NCBI GenBank assembly: GCA_019339365.1 | Contig: CP079859.1 | Location: forward strand, 3,100,001 to 3,164,000 | Direction: 5' to 3' | Source of the DNA: Vibrio neptunius | Lineage (GTDB): Bacteria; Pseudomonadota; Gammaproteobacteria; Enterobacterales; Vibrionaceae | Length of the DNA stretch: 64,000 nt | In this document: positions 59,006-64,000 of the stretch, piece after piece | Layout of the letters: the number at the start of each line of letters is the position of its first letter | Position numbering within the stretch: the first letter of the stretch is position 1 | The notes under the pieces: generated by a model | Told to the model about the DNA's origin: nothing | What the model saw: only the letters and a program-made list of their open reading frames with translations | Database searches by the model: none | Position numbers and translations under genes: made by a program

Positions 59006-59028
59006 TTATTTTACAATACAAAAAAATA
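59006..59028. promoter_or_regulatory. Candidate NagC operator, nagA side
   Basis: TTATTTT-ACAATAC-AAAAAAATA is a near-palindromic AT-rich site like known NagC operators. Centre-to-centre distance to the other candidate is about 137 bp, close to 13 helical turns, so looping is possible. The remaining 270 bp up to nagA show no further motif I can name. Confidence 0.55.
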
Positions 59029-59297
59029 GCAACACACTAACAACATTCGCGGTATTCTTGATGTGTACTCGTTGATTTAACGGCCGCCTTTCATGCGTCG
59101 CTCCCTTGTTAATGGTTCTTTGTTCTGCAAGGTTCTCAATGAGTTTGAGCGCAATTTCCGGTAGAATATTGATTGCTTACTATAGATATTTTGCGATCTA
59201 ATTGAAGCTCACAAATAAAGTATAAAGGCATGCGTTCAATCGCTTCGTTGGGCCGACTAGAAGTATTAAAAATAAAACTGATAAGGATTAGCTAACC

Positions 59298-60434
59298 ATG
59301 TATGCGCTAACTAACTGTAAGATCTTCACCAGCAACGATGTTCTTGTCGATCACGCAGTTATCATCAAAGACCAACTAATAGAATCAATATGTCCGGTAG
59401 CTGACCTTTCTCAGGATATTGAAGTTCTGGACTTGAACGGTGCAAATCTAAGCCCTGGCTTTATCGACCTACAGTTAAATGGTTGTGGCGGCGTCATGTT
59501 TAATGACGATATTTCTGCTGAAGCAATGCAAACCATGCACCAAGCCAACCTTAAATCCGGTTGTACGAGTTTCCTACCAACCCTTATCACTTCATCTGAT
59601 GAAGACATGCGGAAAGCCGTTGCTGCTGCGCGCGCTTACCACGATCAATTCCAGAATCAATCGCTGGGCTTACACCTTGAAGGTCCGTACCTAAACGTGA
59701 TGAAGAAAGGTATCCACAGTGTCGATCATATCCGGCCTTCTGAAGACAGCATGATCGATTTCATCTGTGAAAATGCAGATGTAATTACGAAAGTCACTCT
59801 CGCACCGGAACATAATGATCCCGCACATATCAAACGCCTTAAAGCGTCAGGAATTGTTGTTTCAATCGGCCACACAAATGCGACTTATAAAGAAGCACGA
59901 AAAAGCTTCGATGCTGGTATCTCATTTGCAACTCACCTATTCAATGCGATGTCCCCTATGGTTGGACGTGAGCCTGGGGTGGTCGGCGCAATCTATGATA
60001 GCGCAGAGGTCTACGCGGGAATCATCGCAGATGGGTTCCATGTCGATTATGCAAACATACGTATCGCTCACAAAATTAAAGGCGAAAAATTAGTATTAGT
60101 GACAGATGCCACAGCTCCCGCAGGCGCAGACATGGATTACTTTATTTTTGTTGGTAAGAAAGTATATTACCGAGAAGGTAAATGTGTTGATGAAAATGGC
60201 ACATTAGGCGGCTCAGCACTGACAATGATAGAAGCGGTGCAGAATACAGTTGAGCACGTCGGTATCGCATTGGACGAAGCACTTCGCATGGCAACTTTAT
60301 ATCCAGCGAAAGCGATAGGAGTCGATCAGCAACTAGGCCGAGTAAAACAAGGCATGGTGGCAAATCTGACAATCTTTGATCGTGACTTCAATGTTCAGGC
60401 GACGGTTGTTAATGGACAATACGAGCAAAGTTAA
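59298..60434 (+). CDS. nagA: N-acetylglucosamine-6-phosphate deacetylase
   Basis: Removes acetate from GlcNAc-6-phosphate to give glucosamine-6-phosphate. 378 residues, amidohydrolase superfamily. Active-site blocks are [10 protein letters not shown] (metal-binding Glu), [32 protein letters not shown] and the catalytic Asp in [22 protein letters not shown] site lies before the ATG. It is followed 2 bp later by nagC. No nagB lies in this locus, so glucosamine-6-phosphate deaminase must be encoded elsewhere. Confidence 0.96.
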   Translation: MYALTNCKIFTSNDVLVDHAVIIKDQLIESICPVADLSQDIEVLDLNGANLSPGFIDLQLNGCGGVMFNDDISAEAMQTMHQANLKSGCTSFLPTLITSSDEDMRKAVAAARAYHDQFQNQSLGLHLEGPYLNVMKKGIHSVDHIRPSEDSMIDFICENADVITKVTLAPEHNDPAHIKRLKASGIVVSIGHTNATYKEARKSFDAGISFATHLFNAMSPMVGREPGVVGAIYDSAEVYAGIIADGFHVDYANIRIAHKIKGEKLVLVTDATAPAGADMDYFIFVGKKVYYREGKCVDENGTLGGSALTMIEAVQNTVEHVGIALDEALRMATLYPAKAIGVDQQLGRVKQGMVANLTIFDRDFNVQATVVNGQYEQS

Positions 60435-60436
60435 GA

Positions 60437-61651
60437 ATGAATGGCGGACAAATAGGTAACGTAGACTTAGTTAAACAGCTAAATAGTGCAGCGGTATATA
60501 GGCTGATCGATCAACAAGGGCCGATATCTCGCATCCAAGTTGCGGACGTTAGCCAACTGGCACCTGCGAGCGTTACAAAAATAACCCGTCAACTACTAGA
60601 GCGCGGTCTAATCAAGGAAGTCGCACAGCAAGCATCAACTGGTGGTCGCCGTGCGATATCTCTGACAACCGAAGTTGAGCCTTTCCACTCAGTTGCCGTT
60701 CGATTAGGGCGGGATTATATTCAATTCAGCCTGTACAACTTAGGTGGAAAAGAAATCGCTGCGGAGTATCAGGAGTTCTTTTATACCACTCAGGATGATT
60801 TAGTCGAAGGCCTAACAACGCATCTAAAGCGCTTTATTCAATCTAACCAAACCGTGATCAATCAGTTGATTGCGATTGGTATTATATTACCGGGCCTAGT
60901 CAACCCAGAGACTGGGGTTGTCGAATATATGCCGAATATCAGTATCGATAACCTTGCCCTATCAGAGCTGATTGAAAACACTTTCCATGTTCGATGTTTC
61001 GTCGGTAACGACGTTCGCGGCATGGCACTGGCTGAACATTATTTTGGTGCAAGCAGAGATTGCCAAGATTCAATTCTAGTTAGCGTTCATCGAGGAACCG
61101 GTGCTGGTATAATTGTGAATGGTCAAGTTTTCTTGGGTTTTAATCGCAACGTCGGTGAAATAGGCCATATTCAGATTGATCCTCTGGGTGAACAATGCCA
61201 ATGCGGCAACTTCGGCTGCCTCGAAACCGTCGCGGCTAACCCGGCTATCATTGACCGAGTGAAAAAACTTATCAAGCAAGGATACGAGTCCAGTTTGACT
61301 GAAATCGAAGCCATTACCATTAAAGATGTGTGTGATCACGCCAACATGGGTGATGAGTTATCTAAGCAGAGCTTAGTCCGTGTAGGCAATCAGCTTGGTA
61401 AGGCGATTGCTATTACGATCAACTTATTTAATCCGCAGAAAATTGTTATCGCAGGAGATATCACTCGCTGCCAAGAAATTATCTTTCCTGCGATTCGTCG
61501 CAACGTGGAAAATCAATCACTGACCACCTTCCATAGCGGTCTGCCGATTGTTGCTTCAGAGATTGACACACAGCCAACGATAGGTGCATTTGCCATGATA
61601 AAACGAGCTATGCTTAACGGCGTTTTGTTACAAAAATTGCTCGAAGATTGA
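60437..61651 (+). CDS. nagC: ROK-family regulator NagC
   Basis: GlcNAc-6-phosphate-responsive repressor of the nag genes, 404 residues. The N-terminal HTH reads ISRIQVADVSQLAPASVTKI, and the ROK domain has the zinc motif CQCGNFGCLE with HIQIDP before it. It is coupled to nagA, whose product removes the NagC inducer. Confidence 0.94.
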   Translation: MNGGQIGNVDLVKQLNSAAVYRLIDQQGPISRIQVADVSQLAPASVTKITRQLLERGLIKEVAQQASTGGRRAISLTTEVEPFHSVAVRLGRDYIQFSLYNLGGKEIAAEYQEFFYTTQDDLVEGLTTHLKRFIQSNQTVINQLIAIGIILPGLVNPETGVVEYMPNISIDNLALSELIENTFHVRCFVGNDVRGMALAEHYFGASRDCQDSILVSVHRGTGAGIIVNGQVFLGFNRNVGEIGHIQIDPLGEQCQCGNFGCLETVAANPAIIDRVKKLIKQGYESSLTEIEAITIKDVCDHANMGDELSKQSLVRVGNQLGKAIAITINLFNPQKIVIAGDITRCQEIIFPAIRRNVENQSLTTFHSGLPIVASEIDTQPTIGAFAMIKRAMLNGVLLQKLLED

Positions 61652-61679
61652 TCTCCTTAGCAACAAGTTGAGCTAAAAT

Positions 61680-61708
61680 AACGGGTTACAATACGTAACC
61701 CGTTTTTT
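61680..61708 (+). terminator. Terminator of nagA-nagC
   Basis: A 10-bp stem (AACGGGTTAC / GTAACCCGTT) with loop AATAC and a T6 tail, 28 bp past nagC. Confidence 0.9.
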
Positions 61709-61731
61709 GTTTAGATAAGAATTGGATTTAT

Positions 61732-63318
61732 ATGGAACTCATTTTAATCTCTGCCGCATTTCTAGCTGGGTTTATCGCCCTGAAATGCAACTTGCCACCA
61801 CTGGTCGGTTTCTTACTAGCTGGTTTTGCTTTACATGCTGTCGGCTTTGAGAGCAATGACACCATAGTGACGCTGGCCGACCTAGGGGTGACGCTATTAC
61901 TGTTCACAATCGGATTAAAATTGGATGTCAAAACCCTGCTATCTAAAGAGATCTGGGCAGGAGCTACCATACATAACCTTTTATCTACCCTCTTATTTAG
62001 TGCCGCTCTATTTTGCTTTAAATTCCTTGGTGTCAGTTCATTAGCCAGTATGTCTGTCGAGCAACTTTTATTGCTTGGCTTTGCATTATCCTTCTCCAGT
62101 ACGGTCTTCGCTGTTAAATCTCTTCAAGAGAAAGGAGAAATGAACGCCACTTATGGAACAATCGCGATCGGCATGCTTGTCATGCAAGACATCTTTGCTG
62201 TCGTTTTTTTGACCGCCTCGACAGGAAAACTACCTGAATGGTATGCCATTATCTTGTTTGCATTACCTCTGCTTCGTCCGATTTTCTATAAGGTGCTTGA
62301 TTGGGTAGGACATGGAGAAATGCTGGTATTATTCGGCATTTTCTTTGCTTTGGTGGTCGGGGCAGGGCTGTTTGAATTGGTGGGCATGAAGCCAGATCTT
62401 GGTGCCTTGATCCTAGGAATGCTCCTTGCTGGGCACAAAAAGCATCCGAGCTTTCTAAATCCCTGTTTAATCTTAAAGAACTTTTTCTGGTTTGTTTTTT
62501 CCTCAACATCGGATTAGCAGCACAGCCCACCATGTCGGGTTTTGCCTTAGCCACCTTATTCTTACTATTACTGCCATTGAAAGGCATACTCTATTTTAGC
62601 GTGCTCAACACGTTTAAGTTCCGTGTTCGAACCTCCTTACTTACTACACTCAGTCTGTTTAACTACAGCGAGTTCGGCCTCATCGTAGGAGGGCTTGCTT
62701 TTAAAATGGGCTGGATGGGCGGAGATATATTGGTTGCCTTAGCACTAGCCGTCTCAATTTCCTTTGTACTTGCCTCCCCTTTAAACAGAAAAGGACATGA
62801 GCTTTATCGCCGTTCAGGCCGTTGGTTAAAAGAGCATGCAGCGGAAAAACTTCACACTCGCGATCAGCTCATCAACCCAGGCAGTGCTCAAGTACTTATC
62901 CTCGGCATGGGACGTATTGGGACGGGTGCTTATGACGAACTGCGCGCACGTTACGGAAAGATTTGTTTGGGCATTGAAGTAAGAGAAGAGGCAGCTGCCG
63001 AGCATCAAGTAGAAGGAAGAAATGTCATTGCCGGTGATGCGACCGACCCAGACTTTTGGGAGCGCATTCTCGATACTGCTAACGTTAAATTGGTGCTTCT
63101 CGCGATGCCTCACCATCAAGGAAACCAAATTGCGCTAGAGCAGTTACAGAAAAAAAGAATTTAAAGGACAGATTGCCGCTATTGCCGCCTACCCTGATCA
63201 ACTCGACAGCCTGAATGAAGGAGGCGTTGACGCTGCGTTCAACATTTACAGTGAAGCGGGGAGTGGTTTTGCCAGACATGTCTGCGAGCAGCTGAAACCG
63301 ACATTCAATAAACCTTAA
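61732..63318 (+). CDS. CPA2-family cation:proton antiporter with TrkA-N domain (two one-base indels)
   Basis: Membrane antiporter of the KefB/YbaL type, 528 residues once corrected. The first 340 residues hold about twelve hydrophobic helices (LGVTLLLFTIGLKLDVKTL, FALSFSSTVFAVKSLQEKGE). A TrkA-N nucleotide-binding domain follows (VLILGMGRIGTGAYDEL). The A5 run at 62437-62441 lacks one base (six give GHKKASELSKSLFNLKELFL), and the A7 run at 63150-63156 has one too many (six give LQKKEFKGQIAAIAAYPDQL). The two cancel, so the gene length is a whole number of codons. Substrate ion (K+ or Na+) is not evident; there is no TrkA-C domain. Confidence 0.85.
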
Positions 63319-63332
63319 GACGCTCTCTATAG

Positions 63333-63356
63333 AGGCAGCGCTCACGCTGCCTTTTT
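63333..63356 (+). terminator. Terminator of the antiporter gene
   Basis: The stem AGGCAGCG / CGCTGCCT with loop CTCA and a T-run, 14 bp past the stop. Confidence 0.88.
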
Positions 63357-63546
63357 CTTTACCCGCACATCAAACTGCGCAAAAAACGAACCAAATATAG
63401 ATACCATTCACCAAAAGCCAATTTATAATGGAAAAAATTTAACAGTAAACCTATTAGTTAAACTTTTTAATCAGTGAGTGTTGATTTTTTTAATCAAAAT
63501 GGCAAATTGAAGTCAGCAGATTAAATAAGGTTTATAAGGAAGTTGT

Positions 63547-64000
63547 ATGTGTTCTATCTTCGGTATTCTAGACATCAAAAGTGACGCTCAAGCTCTTCGC
63601 CCAGTCGCTTTAGAAATGTCTAAGAAACTTCGTCATCGTGGCCCTGACTGGTCGGGTATCTATTCTTCAGAAAAAGCAATTCTAGCTCACGAACGTTTAG
63701 CCATTGTCGGCTTGAACAGTGGTGCACAACCGCTATACAGCGCCGATAAGAAACACATCCTTGCCGTAAACGGTGAAATCTACAACCACAAAGAAATCCG
63801 TGCGCGTTATGAAGGTAAGTACGATTTTCAAACCGACTCTGACTGTGAAGTCATCCTAGCACTTTATCAAGAGATGGGTGCCGACCTTCTCGAAGAGCTC
63901 AACGGAATTTTCGCATTCGTTCTGTACGATGAAGAGAAAGATACCTACCTAGTCGGTCGTGACCACATCGGTATTATTCCTCTATATCAAGGTTACGATG
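63547..64000 (+). CDS. asnB: Asparagine synthase B (glutamine-hydrolysing), N-terminal part
   Basis: The first 151 codons are in the window and the frame is open to the edge. MCSIFGILDIKSD gives the N-terminal Cys2 nucleophile of class II glutamine amidotransferases. LRHRGPDWSGIY, AHERLAIVG and AVNGEIYNHKEIR are the glutaminase blocks. It makes asparagine from aspartate, glutamine and ATP. AAGGAAGTTGT lies before the ATG. nag-asnB neighbourhood is familiar from other vibrios. The 228-bp gap before it is AT-rich and otherwise plain. Confidence 0.95.
   Translation, partial: MCSIFGILDIKSDAQALRPVALEMSKKLRHRGPDWSGIYSSEKAILAHERLAIVGLNSGAQPLYSADKKHILAVNGEIYNHKEIRARYEGKYDFQTDSDCEVILALYQEMGADLLEELNGIFAFVLYDEEKDTYLVGRDHIGIIPLYQGYD

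Overview
The window comes from a Vibrio chromosome. The evidence is a polar flagellin cluster (flaF-flaB-flaA-flaG-fliD), a sodium-type flagellar motor pair (pomA-pomB), a divergent nagE / nagA-nagC locus next to asnB, and a set of small DUF proteins typical of vibrios. Base composition looks uniform (mid-40s percent GC by eye), and I see no prophage, insertion sequence, integron cassette, tRNA or rRNA. Species cannot be called from this alone. LAYOUT. 1-6.1 kb, minus strand: fliD (cut by the window edge), flaG and three flagellin genes, each flagellin behind a sigma-28-like promoter. 6.1-13.6 kb: Dyp-type peroxidase, several conserved small proteins, yffB-dapE-M15 peptidase, Zn-ribbon protein and syd, queF. 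13.6-20 kb: a TPR/membrane protein, a GGDEF protein, ppnN and xni. 20-26 kb: periplasmic nuclease, then rlmM, ygdD, a hydrolase and gcvA on the minus strand, with the GcvB small RNA divergent from gcvA, then thiI. 26-31 kb: pomB-pomA, and divergently xseB-ispA-dxs. 31-35 kb: truC-yqcC, DUF3549-DUF3301, an acetyltransferase, a CsrB-type small RNA and a small DNA-binding-like protein. 35.6-46.9 kb: the TCA block sucD-sucC-sucB-sucA-sdhB-sdhA-sdhD-sdhC on the minus strand (transcribed sdhC to sucD), with gltA divergent. 47-55 kb: ybgI, DUF1853, pgm, seqA, ybfF, DUF2788, fldA, DUF4442 and fur. 55-64 kb: glnS, nagE, nagA-nagC, a CPA2 antiporter and the start of asnB. HOW IT WORKS TOGETHER. Most of the window is core metabolism and motility. 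TCA genes face each other across a region with an ArcA-type direct repeat. GlcNAc uptake (NagE) and deacetylation (NagA) share a divergent promoter with two NagC-like operators around a CRP site, and NagC is encoded in the same locus. Two global post-transcriptional regulators, GcvB and a CsrB-type RNA, are encoded here; neither is visible as a protein gene. WHAT STANDS OUT. (1) A ~103-bp foldback element occurs alone (46986-47088), as a 4-copy array with 139-bp period (35022-35544), and as a 6-copy array with an exact 177-bp period (48864-49851). All three sites lie between convergent genes. (2) At least nine genes, including dxs, sucA, sdhA and pomB, are broken by one-base indels, almost all in homopolymers. 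This points to sequencing or assembly error rather than gene decay, so I annotate them as full genes. I did not find a new defence or mobile system; the repeat arrays are the least explained feature.
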